A stretch of 64,000 nucleotides of DNA, taken from contig NZ_JAAUOE010000004.1 of the NCBI RefSeq assembly GCF_017114915.1, positions 173,927-237,926 on the forward strand, in the 5' to 3' direction. Below are positions 10,275-18,518 of the stretch, in pieces. Each line of letters begins with the position of its first letter. The stretch's first letter is position 1. Origin of the DNA: Pseudomonas frederiksbergensis. Lineage in GTDB: Bacteria > Pseudomonadota > Gammaproteobacteria > Pseudomonadales > Pseudomonadaceae. The position numbers and the translations under genes are program-made. The notes under the pieces were generated by a model. It saw only the letters and a list, made by a program, of their open reading frames with translations, did not search any database and was not told the origin of the DNA.

Positions 10275-10616
10275 ATGCTGCCACCGATGCTCCCCTTGAG
10301 CGCCGTGCCGATCACTTCACAGCAGGACCCGATCCGCCAGCGCCCGGATATTCCGCCCGTGGTGCCGGTGCAGGAAAGCTCGAACGAAAGCACCATCGAC
10401 CTGCAAAAGCGCGACCCGGAAGAGGCGGGCCTGCAGTTGCGCGAGGAACAGCGTCGGCGGCAGGAACAGGAGCGACGCCGTCGTGAGGCCGATGAGGACC
10501 CTGAAGAACACCTGGCGATCCCCGGTGATGAGCTTAATGCTGACAACACCGTGCCGGTGGTGCCATTGATGGAGAATCAGCCGCGTCAGGGTTTATGGGT
10601 CGATATCGAGATCTGA
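10275..10616 (+). CDS. Small charged protein of unknown function
   Basis: A 113-residue hydrophilic protein. The first 35 residues are rich in Pro. A strongly charged central helix (about 48-80) full of Arg, Glu and Gln follows and probably forms a single helix or short coiled coil; the acidic tail ends in DIEI. There is no signal peptide and no membrane segment. ACAGGAGAC before the ATG is a good ribosome site, and the codon use fits the neighbours, so I treat it as real. I do not recognise a function. It stands alone between a REP element and another small gene. Confidence 0.7.
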   Translation: MLPPMLPLSAVPITSQQDPIRQRPDIPPVVPVQESSNESTIDLQKRDPEEAGLQLREEQRRRQEQERRRREADEDPEEHLAIPGDELNADNTVPVVPLMENQPRQGLWVDIEI

Positions 10617-10721
10617 AGTGTCGGATCACTGGTCAGCGCCCGCGCCAGACCGCATTATTGGCGCAATCCTGTCGCCTTTAGCCGGCAGCTGAATTCATTT
10701 CCAAGCGATGCACTGAACGCC

Positions 10722-10883
10722 ATGAGCCAAGATGACAAGCTGATCGACCTTAACTCTGAACGTGCCAAGCGGGTTCATGACCTCAATGAAAAGCGCCTGA
10801 ACGAAGTGCGTCAGGCGTTTGAGCAGGCGATGCCGTTGGGCAAAGCGAAGAAAAAGCCGAAGAACAAACCGAAAAAGCGTTGA
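10722..10883 (+). CDS. Very small basic protein
   Basis: An open frame of 53 codons beginning MSQDDKLIDL, with a helical Glu/Arg-rich middle (KRVHDLNEKRLNEVRQAFEQ) and a lysine-rich tail (KAKKKPKNKPKKR). The tail resembles nucleic-acid-binding extensions of small Pseudomonas proteins. There is no clear Shine-Dalgarno, which lowers confidence, but amphipathic helix spacing and third-position GC support coding. Function unknown. Confidence 0.6.
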   Translation: MSQDDKLIDLNSERAKRVHDLNEKRLNEVRQAFEQAMPLGKAKKKPKNKPKKR

Positions 10884-11027
10884 AACACCCTGCATCTGTT
10901 GATGCGGGTCAGTTATTTCCCTTCCTTTACGCCCTGTCTCGGGCGGCATTGATCCCGGTCAATTTTCTCTCCTGCCCGATTGGTTAACTTAGCCCCATCG
11001 CAACAGGGCAAATGCAGGAGGCCAGTC

Positions 11028-11138
11028 ATGTTTTTCGACAACGTGGTGATCGCCGGAGTGCTGACAGTCGGCCTCATGGTTCTGTTTTTTGCAGGGTTTG
11101 GATTTTTTATCTGGAAGGATTCGCACAAGCGGAAATAA
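11028..11138 (+). CDS. ccoM: Cytochrome cbb3 oxidase small subunit CcoM
   Basis: A 36-residue peptide starting MFFDNVVIAG, with one membrane helix (about 7-29, ending in GFGFFIWKD) and a basic C-terminus (SHKRK). It closely matches my memory of CcoM, the single-helix peptide found with cbb3-type cytochrome oxidase in Pseudomonas stutzeri. It has a very strong AGGAGG eight bases before the ATG and its own UUCG-loop terminator 40 bp after the stop, so it is a single-gene transcript. The ccoNOQP genes are not in this window. Confidence 0.85.
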   Translation: MFFDNVVIAGVLTVGLMVLFFAGFGFFIWKDSHKRK

Positions 11139-11178
11139 CCGCAGGTCTTTCTGGAGCAATGAGCACGCAAGGCATTTT

Positions 11179-11204
11179 GGGCAACTTCGGTTGCCCTTTT
11201 TTTT
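11179..11204 (+). terminator. UUCG-loop intrinsic terminator of ccoM
   Basis: Stem GGGCAAC / GTTGCCC closed by a TTCG tetraloop and followed by eight T residues. It is a textbook terminator directly behind ccoM. Confidence 0.93.
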
Positions 11205-11216
11205 GTCTGCGAATCC

Positions 11217-11329
11217 GATCGTTCCCACGCTCTGCGTGGGAATGCCTCAAGGGACACTCCGCGTTCCAGTTCTCGAAAGGGACGCGGAGCGTCCCGGGCT
11301 GCATTCCTTTGCTGCGCGTGGGAACGATC
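11217..11329. repeat. Clover-shaped palindromic repeat (GATCGTTCCCACGC family)
   Basis: The outer arms are GATCGTTCCCACGC and GCGTGGGAACGATC. Inner palindromes contain GGGACnCnnCGCG and GGGACGCGGAGCGTCCC. Copies of the same composite element occur at about 16.6 and 47.3 kb, always between genes. Confidence 0.85.
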
Positions 11330-11347
11330 TAACTACCGAAATGCAAT

Positions 11348-11382
11348 AAAAAAGGCGCGAACCTCACGGAACGCGCCTTTTT
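11348..11382. terminator. Intrinsic terminator after pit
   Basis: Stem AAAAAGGCGCG / CGCGCCTTTTT around an 11-base loop, 14 bp beyond the pit stop codon. The A and T flanks make it usable from both directions. Confidence 0.85.
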
Positions 11383-11395
11383 CAGTAGCGGTGTA

Positions 11396-12871
11396 TCAGC
11401 TACCCAGTGCCTTGGATGCCAGCCAGAACAGGCCGGCCGACAGGGCCACGGTGGCTGGCAGGGTCAGGACCCAGGCCAGCAGGATGGTTCTGACGGTGCC
11501 GCCTTGCAGGCCGCTTTTGTTGGCGACCATGGTGCCGGCCACGCCCGAGGACAGGACGTGGGTGGTGGAAACCGGCAGGCTGAAGATGTTGGCCGCGCCG
11601 ATCATGCACGCGGTGGTGATCTGCGCCGACATGCCTTGGGCGTAGGTCATGCCTTGCTTGCCGATTTTCTCGCCGATGGTCAGTACCACGCGTTTCCAGC
11701 CAACCATGGTACCCAGGCCGAGGGCCAGTGCGACCGCCAGAATCACCCAGAACGGGGCGTATTCGGTGGTGGTGGTCAGGTCCTTGCGCAGCTTGTCCAG
11801 GTCAGCCTTTTCACGAGCGGCGAGGCTAGGCAACTTGCTGACTTTCTTCGCCGTGTCGTCCAGGCAGAGCAGGTAGCGACGCACTTCGATGCGGCTTTCC
11901 GACGGCAGCGAGTGGTAGTCGGCTACGCCTTTGAGGGTGTCGAGCAGGGCGGCAATGGTCGGTTCGGTCTGTTGCGGGTTGCAACGGAATTTCTCCGGCA
12001 GATCACCTTTCATGCTCTTGCCCAAAGCCAGGTATTCACCCAGCGTATCGGCATTGCGCTTGTAGAACTGGCTCAGGTGCAGGGTCGCATCGCGAGTCCG
12101 TTCGATCTGGTAGGTGGTACTGTTCAGGTCGAGGACGAACTGTGCCGGTACGATACCGATCAGCACCAGCATGATCAGGCCGATACCTTTCTGGCCATCG
12201 TTCGAGCCGTGCACGAAGCTGACTGCCATCGCCGAAATCACCAGCACCAGACGGTTCCAGAACGGCGGATGTTTCTTGTCGTCGATCTTGCGGCGCTGTT
12301 CCGGTGTCTTGTGCATCTTGGACAGCGGACGCCACCATTTAAGGCTGATCAGCACCAGGGCGGCGATCAGGAAGCCGGCCATCGGCGAGAACACCAGGGA
12401 CGCACCGATATCGATCGCTTTCTGCCAGTTCACACCGTCGGCCAACGGAATATCGTTGATCAGGGCGTTGGCCAGGCCGACACCGAGGATCGAACCGATC
12501 AGCGTATGGGAGCTGGAGGCCGGGATACCGAAGTACCAGGTGCCCAGGTTCCAGGTGATGGCGGCGGCGAGCAACGAGAACACCATGGCCAGTCCGTGAC
12601 CGGTGTTCACATTGATCAGCAGTTCGACCGGCAGCAGGTGAACGATGGCATACGCCACGCCGACACCGCCCAGCAGCACGCCGAGGAAGTTGAACACACC
12701 GGAAAAGAACACCGCCAGATGGGGCGGCATGGCTTTGGTGTAGATAACAGTGGCCACCGCGTTTGCGGTGTCATGAAAGCCGTTGATGAACTCGAAGGCG
12801 AGGACAAAGGCCAGGGCTAGGAAGAGGCTCACGAGCACCCAAGCATCCAGTCCGCTGAATAAATCGATCAT
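11396..12871 (-). CDS. pit: Low-affinity inorganic phosphate transporter (PiT)
   Basis: A 491-residue membrane protein of the PiT family. It has the two duplicated family signatures: EFINGFHDTANAVAT near the N-terminus and HGSNDGQKGIGL in the second half. A long hydrophilic loop (about 250-380) separates the two membrane halves. It takes up phosphate, probably as a metal-phosphate complex, driven by the proton gradient. I place the start at MIDLFSGLDAW rather than 20 codons upstream, because family members begin here and the upstream residues are polar and unconserved. It is a single gene with its own terminator. Confidence 0.92.
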   Translation of the reverse strand: MIDLFSGLDAWVLVSLFLALAFVLAFEFINGFHDTANAVATVIYTKAMPPHLAVFFSGVFNFLGVLLGGVGVAYAIVHLLPVELLINVNTGHGLAMVFSLLAAAITWNLGTWYFGIPASSSHTLIGSILGVGLANALINDIPLADGVNWQKAIDIGASLVFSPMAGFLIAALVLISLKWWRPLSKMHKTPEQRRKIDDKKHPPFWNRLVLVISAMAVSFVHGSNDGQKGIGLIMLVLIGIVPAQFVLDLNSTTYQIERTRDATLHLSQFYKRNADTLGEYLALGKSMKGDLPEKFRCNPQQTEPTIAALLDTLKGVADYHSLPSESRIEVRRYLLCLDDTAKKVSKLPSLAAREKADLDKLRKDLTTTTEYAPFWVILAVALALGLGTMVGWKRVVLTIGEKIGKQGMTYAQGMSAQITTACMIGAANIFSLPVSTTHVLSSGVAGTMVANKSGLQGGTVRTILLAWVLTLPATVALSAGLFWLASKALGS

Positions 12872-13249
12872 GAAGGTTTTCTGACCCGGTCGTAAGGGGG
12901 CGCGATTATGCCAGAAAAGACTGCTAATCAACGCACTTGCTGCTCATCGGTTACATTCTTCAACGAATTAATTTGTGGCAAACCCCTGAGCCCCAGGGTT
13001 TTTCAGGGTTTTACAAGTCATTGAATTTTCTTGGAAAGGCAGCAGCCGCAAGGGTTTCTCTCGTCGGGACAAGAGGCTTGAACGCTTGTGTGAAATATCT
13101 GAGAAGAAGGTCAGACAAGAGCCGTTTTCCTCATCCAATTGGAGGAGGGGGCCGCCGCCCGCTTGTAGCGGGCGCGAAAAGCATCATCGATACAACCCGC
13201 TTTTAACGGGTGCAGACGCAGGCTCTTGAAAGGATACAAACCGAGGCGG
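12872..13249. other. Intergenic region with two small hairpins
   Basis: This 378-bp gap holds the pit promoter. Further on are two compact inverted repeats, GCCCGCT/AGCGGGC near 13157-13173 and ACCCG/CGGGT near 13196-13212, which lie downstream of the small minus-strand gene and could end its transcript, though neither has a good T-tract. A 103-codon frame across them has no independent support. Confidence 0.35.
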
Positions 13250-13450
13250 TCATGGCTCTTCGGCTTTGAGTTCCTTTTCCATCTTCTGCAATTCCTGGGT
13301 GAAGGCCTGATCCTGAACGGTGGCGCGTTTACGCCAGGGTTTACGTTCGGGATCTGGCTGAGCGGCGTAGGTGGTGACTTCCCCGCCGTAAACTTCCTTG
13401 TAACGTTGTTCCTGGCGCTCAAGTTCCGCGCGCAGTTCGTCTTTCGTCAC
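13250..13450 (-). CDS. Small charged protein of unknown function
   Basis: A 66-residue soluble protein with a GTG start, giving [20 protein letters not shown]. It is predicted to be two charged helices around a segment [10 protein letters not shown], and ends EKELKAEEP. An AGGT lies about nine bases before the GTG, and residues upstream of it look non-coding, so I prefer this over the longer ATG frame. I believe similar short proteins occur in other pseudomonads, but I do not know a function. No operon partner is certain. Confidence 0.65.
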   Translation of the reverse strand: MTKDELRAELERQEQRYKEVYGGEVTTYAAQPDPERKPWRKRATVQDQAFTQELQKMEKELKAEEP

Positions 13451-13502
13451 AGTGCTACCTGATTGAGTTGAGATTAATTCTGGTGAAACGCGCTGCATCG
13501 AT

Positions 13503-13619
13503 TTATTGACCATGCTCGTCGAAAGGACAATGCCTGATACGGCATCGTTCCCACGGCGCAATCAATACTTCCTTGTTGCAGGCGGCCACGGCACCAGAGA
13601 AAAACAGCTGACGTAGCAT
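13503..13619 (-). CDS. Possible 38-codon peptide (weak)
   Basis: An open frame beginning MLRQLFFSGAVAACNK directly after CAGGAGACTG, a good ribosome site, 52 bp upstream of the 66-residue gene on the same strand. The second half runs through a fragment resembling the GATCGTTCCCACG repeat and looks random. It may be a leader peptide, the remnant of a gene, or chance. Confidence 0.25.
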   Translation of the reverse strand: MLRQLFFSGAVAACNKEVLIAPWERCRIRHCPFDEHGQ

Positions 13620-14003
13620 CAGTCTCCTGTTTCAGCGAGCGCGTTGGCGGAGCATACGAAATGAGCGTCAGGCGCTTGCTGCGGACAGCGGCAATGGATA
13701 TTGCGCTGCCGGTTGGCGGAGTCGGCAGGTAAAAAGCCGGTCGCCACTGAGATGCATTATAGCGGTCGATCCAAAGAACACTATCTCTTGAGAGTTAAAA
13801 GTAGTTCTCCCTGTGTGATTGTTTTGTCACTCGCAACTTTACCGGTAACTACGGTGGGCAGGTGCCAGTTGCAGCGGTGACTTTCTGGCGCCATTAAGCC
13901 GGACAAATTATTACATCGTCCTCCTTTAAGCCAGTGACCGAAAATAACAACCCTTTGCGAGTAGAGTGAAAGGCAGCAGGCTCACTGCACGCACTATATG
14001 ATT
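13620..14003. other. Intergenic region, no gene seen
   Basis: A gap between the small minus-strand genes and the pcaR operator. On the minus strand a perfect TATAAT (about 13755-13760) could serve as a -10 box for the small genes to the left. The rest has no convincing frame or RNA. Confidence 0.3.
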
Positions 14004-14033
14004 GCGATTATCGGCCCATGGTTCGATAATCGC
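14004..14033. promoter_or_regulatory. PcaR-type operator before pcaR
   Basis: The perfect inverted repeat GCGATTATCG-N10-CGATAATCGC lies about 85-110 bp before the pcaR start. The right half sits in GTTCGATAATCGCCC (14021-14035), which differs by one base from the 15-bp half-site I recall for P. putida PcaR. This fits autoregulation. Confidence 0.75.
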
Positions 14034-14115
14034 CCAATCCTGGCGGCCGATGGCTTGTGTGCCGGACCGGGAGCCGCTTGTAATAGTCGCTGATCCGTGT
14101 GGGAAACAATCTGAT

Positions 14116-14958
14116 ATGAACGATCAAATGCGCAATTCCTTTGCTTCAGCGGCGCCGCCGATCGTCGCCTCGCCCGCCAAGCGAATCCAGGCCTTGACCG
14201 GTGACCCGGATTTCATGACCTCCCTGGCCCGTGGCCTGGCGGTGGTGCAAGCATTCCAGGAGCGCAAGCGGCACCTGACCATCGCGCAGATCAGCCATCG
14301 CACGGAAATTCCCCGCGCCGCGGTGCGACGCTGCCTGCACACCCTGATCAAGCTCGGCTATGCCACCACCGACGGGCGTACCTATTCGCTGCTGCCCAAA
14401 GTCTTGACCCTGGGCCATGCCTATTTGTCGTCGACACCGCTGGCGGTATCTGCCCAGCCGTACCTGGACCGCATGAGTGAGCAACTGCACGAGGCCTGCA
14501 ACATGGCCACGCTGGAAGGCGATGACATTTTGTACATCGCTCGCTCGGCGACCACCCAGCGGCTGATTTCCGTCGACCTCTCGGTGGGGGGACGGTTACC
14601 GGCCTATTGCACCTCCATGGGCAGGATTCTGCTCGCCGCGCTGGACGACACGTCGTTGCGCGAGTACCTCGATCATGCAGAGCTGCAAGCCAAGACCAGT
14701 CGCACCTTGCATACCCCCGAGGCATTGCTCGAATGCCTGCAAGAGGTACGGCGACAAGGCTGGTGCATCGTCGATCAGGAACTGGAGCAGGGCCTGCGCT
14801 CGATAGCCGTTCCTGTGTACGACGCTTCCGGCCAGGTGGTGGCGGCGCTGAACGTCAGCACCCACGCCGGCCGGGTCAGCCGCAGCGAGCTGGAGCAACG
14901 TTTCTTGCCTGGTCTGCTAAGCGCCAGTCGAGATCTCAGCGCGCAGCTGTTCGCCTAA
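14116..14958 (+). CDS. pcaR: IclR-family regulator of protocatechuate genes, PcaR
   Basis: A 280-residue regulator with an N-terminal winged helix (about 35-95; helix-turn-helix around LTIAQISHRTEIPRAAVRRC) and a C-terminal IclR effector domain. Its closest remembered relative is P. putida PcaR, with the shared block SPAKRIQA.TGDPDFMTSLARGLAV and the rest almost collinear. PcaR responds to beta-ketoadipate and activates most pca genes. The ATG at 14116 fits the PcaR N-terminus; upstream in-frame codons cross the operator dyad and cannot be coding. It heads the pca block in the same direction. Confidence 0.95.
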   Translation: MNDQMRNSFASAAPPIVASPAKRIQALTGDPDFMTSLARGLAVVQAFQERKRHLTIAQISHRTEIPRAAVRRCLHTLIKLGYATTDGRTYSLLPKVLTLGHAYLSSTPLAVSAQPYLDRMSEQLHEACNMATLEGDDILYIARSATTQRLISVDLSVGGRLPAYCTSMGRILLAALDDTSLREYLDHAELQAKTSRTLHTPEALLECLQEVRRQGWCIVDQELEQGLRSIAVPVYDASGQVVAALNVSTHAGRVSRSELEQRFLPGLLSASRDLSAQLFA

Positions 14959-14962
14959 GCTG

Positions 14963-14994
14963 TTCGATAAACGCACGAAGTCGCGTTTATCGAA
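14963..14994. promoter_or_regulatory. PcaR-type operator before pcaK
   Basis: The perfect 12-bp inverted repeat TTCGATAAACGC-N8-GCGTTTATCGAA starts five bases after the pcaR stop. A TTGACG (-35-like) follows directly at 14995. The site is built like the one before pcaI. It could also form an RNA hairpin, but it has no T-tract. Confidence 0.75.
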
Positions 14995-15247
14995 TTGACG
15001 CTCTTTCCCTTGGATCATTAATGTCGCGGCAGCGTCATCCGGCGCTGCTGGCCTTGGTCAGCCGCCGGGCGACGACCCTGATAATAATGAGAAGAGGCAA
15101 TCGTCATGCGCACGTTTCCCGACTGTCGCTGTTCCCACCGGTTTAACTGCCGAAACCGGATCGCCTGATCCCGACCTCCTTTCCTTGTGACAACGTCAGC
15201 CCCGGCTGGCATCTGTTCGACTGCGTTCTTTACGTGGAATAAAAATA

Positions 15248-16594
15248 ATGAACCAGCCTCAGTCTGCTCTAGGAAACTGCCTCGACGTGCAGTCCTTCAT
15301 CAACGCTCAACCCATTTCGCGCTACCAATGGCGGGTGGTGATCCTGTGTTTCCTGATTGTCTTCCTCGATGGCCTCGACACCGCGGCCATGGGTTTTATC
15401 GCGCCGGCACTGTCCCAGGACTGGGGCATCGATCGCGCCAGTCTTGGCCCGGTGATGAGTGCGGCGCTGATCGGCATGGTCTTCGGCGCCTTGGGTTCTG
15501 GCCCGTTGGCTGACCGCTTCGGGCGAAAAGTCGTACTGGTGGGCGCGGTGTTGTTGTTCGGCGTTTTCAGCCTGGCTTCCGCTTACAGCACCCATGTCGA
15601 TCAGCTGCTGGTCCTGCGCTTCCTCACTGGCCTGGGCCTGGGCGCCGGCATGCCGAACGCCACCACGCTGCTGTCCGAATACACCCCGGAACGCAAGAAA
15701 TCCCTGCTGGTGACCAGCATGTTCTGCGGCTTCAACCTTGGCATGGCCGGGGGCGGGTTTATCTCGGCCAAACTGATCCCGGCTTTCGGCTGGCACAGTC
15801 TGTTGATGATCGGCGGGATTCTGCCGCTGATCCTCGCCGTCGTATTGCTGTTCTGGTTGCCGGAATCGGCGCGCTATCTGGTGGTGCGCAATCGTGGCAC
15901 CGACAAAGTGCGCAAGGCCCTGGCGCCGATCGACCCGGCGGCAGTGGCCCAGGCGTCGAGCTTCAGCGTGCCGGAACAGAAAACCGTGAAGGCACGCAAT
16001 GTGTTCGCGGTGATCTTCTCCGGCACTTTCAGCACCGGCACGTTGTTGCTGTGGCTGACGTATTTCATGGGGCTGGTGATTGTTTATCTGTTGACCAGTT
16101 GGTTGCCGACGCTGATGCGTGACAGTGGCGCGAGCATGGAGCAGGCAGCGTTCATTGGTGCGCTGTTCCAGTTCGGTGGGGTATTGAGCGCAGTGGGCGT
16201 AGGTTGGGCGATGGACCGGTTCAATCCGCACAAGGTCATCGGCACTTTCTACTTGTTGGCCGGGGTGTTTGCCTACGCGGTAGGGCAGAGCCTGGGCAAC
16301 ATCGCCGTGCTGGCGACCCTGGTGCTGGTGGCCGGGATGTGTGTCAACGGCGCGCAATCAGCGATGCCGTCGCTGGCAGCGAGGTTTTATCCGACCCAAG
16401 GGCGGGCGACCGGTGTGTCATGGATGCTCGGGATTGGCCGCTTCGGTGCGATCCTCGGGGCATGGATGGGCGCAACGCTGCTTGGCCTGGGCTGGAACTT
16501 CGAGCAGGTGCTGACGGCACTGGTGATTCCGGCCGCGTTGGCGACCACGGCGGTGGTGATCAAGGGCATGGTCAGCCATGCGGATGCGACCTGA
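15248..16594 (+). CDS. pcaK: 4-hydroxybenzoate / protocatechuate transporter PcaK
   Basis: A 448-residue MFS carrier of the aromatic acid:H+ symporter family, with about 12 helices. The helix-1 segment FLIVFLDGLDTAAMGFIAPAL includes the conserved DGxD acidic motif, and the cytoplasmic loop 2-3 is GSGPLADRFGRK. It imports 4-hydroxybenzoate or protocatechuate and in P. putida also takes part in chemotaxis to them. It is preceded by a 250-bp leader carrying a PcaR-type dyad, and lies between pcaR and pcaI. The ribosome site is weak. Confidence 0.95.
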   Translation: MNQPQSALGNCLDVQSFINAQPISRYQWRVVILCFLIVFLDGLDTAAMGFIAPALSQDWGIDRASLGPVMSAALIGMVFGALGSGPLADRFGRKVVLVGAVLLFGVFSLASAYSTHVDQLLVLRFLTGLGLGAGMPNATTLLSEYTPERKKSLLVTSMFCGFNLGMAGGGFISAKLIPAFGWHSLLMIGGILPLILAVVLLFWLPESARYLVVRNRGTDKVRKALAPIDPAAVAQASSFSVPEQKTVKARNVFAVIFSGTFSTGTLLLWLTYFMGLVIVYLLTSWLPTLMRDSGASMEQAAFIGALFQFGGVLSAVGVGWAMDRFNPHKVIGTFYLLAGVFAYAVGQSLGNIAVLATLVLVAGMCVNGAQSAMPSLAARFYPTQGRATGVSWMLGIGRFGAILGAWMGATLLGLGWNFEQVLTALVIPAALATTAVVIKGMVSHADAT

Positions 16595-16608
16595 TCCAGC
16601 TTGAGATC

Positions 16609-16715
16609 GATCGTTCCCACGCTCTGCGTGGGAATGCCTCAATGGACGCTCTGCGTCCGCTTTTGGGACGCGGAGCGTCCCGGGCTGCATTCCCACGCAG
16701 AGCGTGGGAACGATC
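16609..16715. repeat. Clover-shaped palindromic repeat, second copy
   Basis: The outer arms GATCGTTCCCACGCTCTGCG and its complement enclose two inner palindromes (GGACGCTCTGCGTCC and GGGACGCGGAGCGTCCC). It lies between pcaK and the pcaI operator and may end or stabilise the pcaK transcript. Confidence 0.88.
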
Positions 16716-16745
16716 TGAGAGAGAACGATAGCCAGACAACAATCT

Positions 16746-16778
16746 GTTCGATAAACGAACACTCAGTCGATTATCGGA
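16746..16778. promoter_or_regulatory. PcaR-type operator before pcaI
   Basis: GTTCGATAAACGAAC (13 of 15 bases shared with the remembered PcaR half-site), then the inverted half TCGATTATCGG. The arms CGATAAACGA and TCGATTATCG are 8 bp apart, the same geometry as before pcaK. It lies about 105 bp before the pcaI start. Confidence 0.75.
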
Positions 16779-16881
16779 TTGTTTGGGCTTTTCCAGGGGC
16801 TTAATCTTCAGTCATTCCGGCGCTGCGCATCGGCGCCTTTTTCCCACACTGTCGGTTCATAACAAAACGGGAGCCTGCCCC

Positions 16882-17739
16882 ATGGCTGAAATCCTTTCGC
16901 TGCATGACGCGGTGAAGCAGTTCGTCAACGACGGCGATACCGTCGCGCTCGAAGGCTTCACTCACCTGATTCCTACGGCGGCTGGTCACGAAATCATTCG
17001 CCAGGGCAAGAAAGACCTGACCCTGGTGCGGATGACGCCTGACTTGATCTACGACCAGTTGATCGGTGCCGGTTGTGCTCGCAAACTGATTTTCTCCTGG
17101 GGCGGCAACCCCGGCGTCGGTTCGCTGCACCGTCTGCGTGACGCCGTCGAGCGGCAGTGGCCGCATGCGCTGGAAATCGAAGAACACAGCCACGCCGACC
17201 TGGCCAATGCCTACGTCGCGGGCGCTTCGGGCTTACCGTTCGCGGTGTTGCGTGCCTACGCCGGTTCCGACCTGCCGAAGGTCAACCCGCTGATCAAAAC
17301 CGTCACTTGCCCATTCACCGGCGAAGTGCTGGCGGCGGTGCCGTCGGTGCGTCCGGACATCACCGTGATTCACGCGCAGAAAGCCGACCGCCAAGGCAAC
17401 GTGCTGCTCTGGGGCATTCTCGGGGTGCAGAAAGAAGCGGCGCTGGCGGCCAAGCGTTGCATCGTCACCGTCGAAGAAATCGTCGATGACCTCAACGCAC
17501 CGATGAACGCTTGCGTGCTGCCGACCTGGGCTCTGAGCGCGGTCTGCCACGTACCGGGCGGGGCGCATCCGTCCTACGCCCACGGTTACACCGAGCGTGA
17601 CAACCGCTTCTACCAGGCCTGGGATCCGATTGCCCGCGACCGTGAAACCTTCACCGCGTGGATCAACGAGTACATCCACGGCTGCGCTGACTTCAGCGAG
17701 TTCCAGGCCAAGCTGGCCGCTGCTTCGGAGGCCAAGTAA
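16882..17739 (+). CDS. pcaI: 3-oxoadipate CoA-transferase subunit A
   Basis: A 285-residue alpha subunit of a family I CoA-transferase that activates beta-ketoadipate with succinyl-CoA. The N-terminus is MAEILSLHDAVKQFVNDGDTVALEGF, and a conserved FSWGGNPGVGS loop follows. At 285 residues it is the long form, like CatI of strain B13, and longer than P. putida PcaI (about 230). The ATG at 16882 follows GGGAG; upstream in-frame codons cross the operator. The stop overlaps the start of pcaJ (TAATG), implying translational coupling. Confidence 0.93.
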   Translation: MAEILSLHDAVKQFVNDGDTVALEGFTHLIPTAAGHEIIRQGKKDLTLVRMTPDLIYDQLIGAGCARKLIFSWGGNPGVGSLHRLRDAVERQWPHALEIEEHSHADLANAYVAGASGLPFAVLRAYAGSDLPKVNPLIKTVTCPFTGEVLAAVPSVRPDITVIHAQKADRQGNVLLWGILGVQKEAALAAKRCIVTVEEIVDDLNAPMNACVLPTWALSAVCHVPGGAHPSYAHGYTERDNRFYQAWDPIARDRETFTAWINEYIHGCADFSEFQAKLAAASEAK

Positions 17740-18518
17740 TGACTTACACCACCAATGAAATGATGACCGTCGCCGCCGCCCGCCGCCTGAAAAACGGTTC
17801 GGTGTGCTTCGTTGGTATCGGCCTGCCGTCGAAAGCCGCCAACCTGGCGCGACTGACGTCCTCGCCGGATGTCGTCCTGATCTACGAATCGGGTCCGATC
17901 GGTGCCAAGCCAAGCGTACTGCCATTGTCGATCGGTGACGGTGAGCTGGCGGAAACCGCCGACACCGTCGTCCCGACCGGCGAGATTTTTCGCTACTGGC
18001 TGCAGGGCGGGCGCATCGACGTCGGTTTCCTTGGCGCCGCGCAAGTCGACCGTTTCGGCAACATCAACACCACCGTGGTGGGCGACTACCATCAGCCCAA
18101 GGTTCGCCTGCCGGGTGCCGGTGGCGCGCCGGAGATCGCCGGTTCCGCCAAAAGCGTATTGATCATCCTCAAGCAGTCGGCGCGTTCGTTCGTCGACAAG
18201 CTCGACTTCATTACCTCGGTCGGCCATGGCGAGGGCGGTGATTCGCGCAAACGTCTCGGCCTGCCGGGCGCCGGTCCTGTCGGCATCATTACCGACCTGT
18301 GCATCATGGAACCGGAAGCCGGCACCCATGAGTTCGTGGTCACCGCGCTGCACCCAGGTGTCACTCGCGAGCAAGTGATCGCGGCCACCGGTTGGGCGAT
18401 TCGTTTTGCCGACACGGTTGAAAGCACTGCCGAGCCCACCGAGGTCGAGCTGACCGCGCTGCGCGATCTGGAAGCCCGTACCGCGGCAGCCCACGGCCAA
18501 GCACCCGGAGAAGCCTGA
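17739..18518 (+). CDS. pcaJ: 3-oxoadipate CoA-transferase subunit B
   Basis: A 259-residue beta subunit partnering the preceding protein. The segment [13 protein letters not shown] carries the family catalytic glutamate (E in ESGP). The ends overlap pcaI upstream (TAATG) and pcaF downstream (TGATG), so the three are translated together. The length matches CatJ-type subunits rather than the shorter P. putida PcaJ (about 213). This supports a different CoA-transferase lineage from that in P. putida KT2440. Confidence 0.93.
   Translation: MTYTTNEMMTVAAARRLKNGSVCFVGIGLPSKAANLARLTSSPDVVLIYESGPIGAKPSVLPLSIGDGELAETADTVVPTGEIFRYWLQGGRIDVGFLGAAQVDRFGNINTTVVGDYHQPKVRLPGAGGAPEIAGSAKSVLIILKQSARSFVDKLDFITSVGHGEGGDSRKRLGLPGAGPVGIITDLCIMEPEAGTHEFVVTALHPGVTREQVIAATGWAIRFADTVESTAEPTEVELTALRDLEARTAAAHGQAPGEA

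Noticed and set aside
10063..10299. A 78-codon frame before the small gene at 10.3 kb
   Set aside because: It consists mainly of a REP palindrome and has no ribosome site.
13111..13422. A 103-codon minus-strand frame
   Set aside because: It overlaps the 66-residue gene in another frame and crosses two hairpins; no coding signal.
14963..14994. The dyad after pcaR considered as a terminator
   Set aside because: It has no T-tract and shares sequence with the other pca operator dyads; a regulatory site is the better reading.
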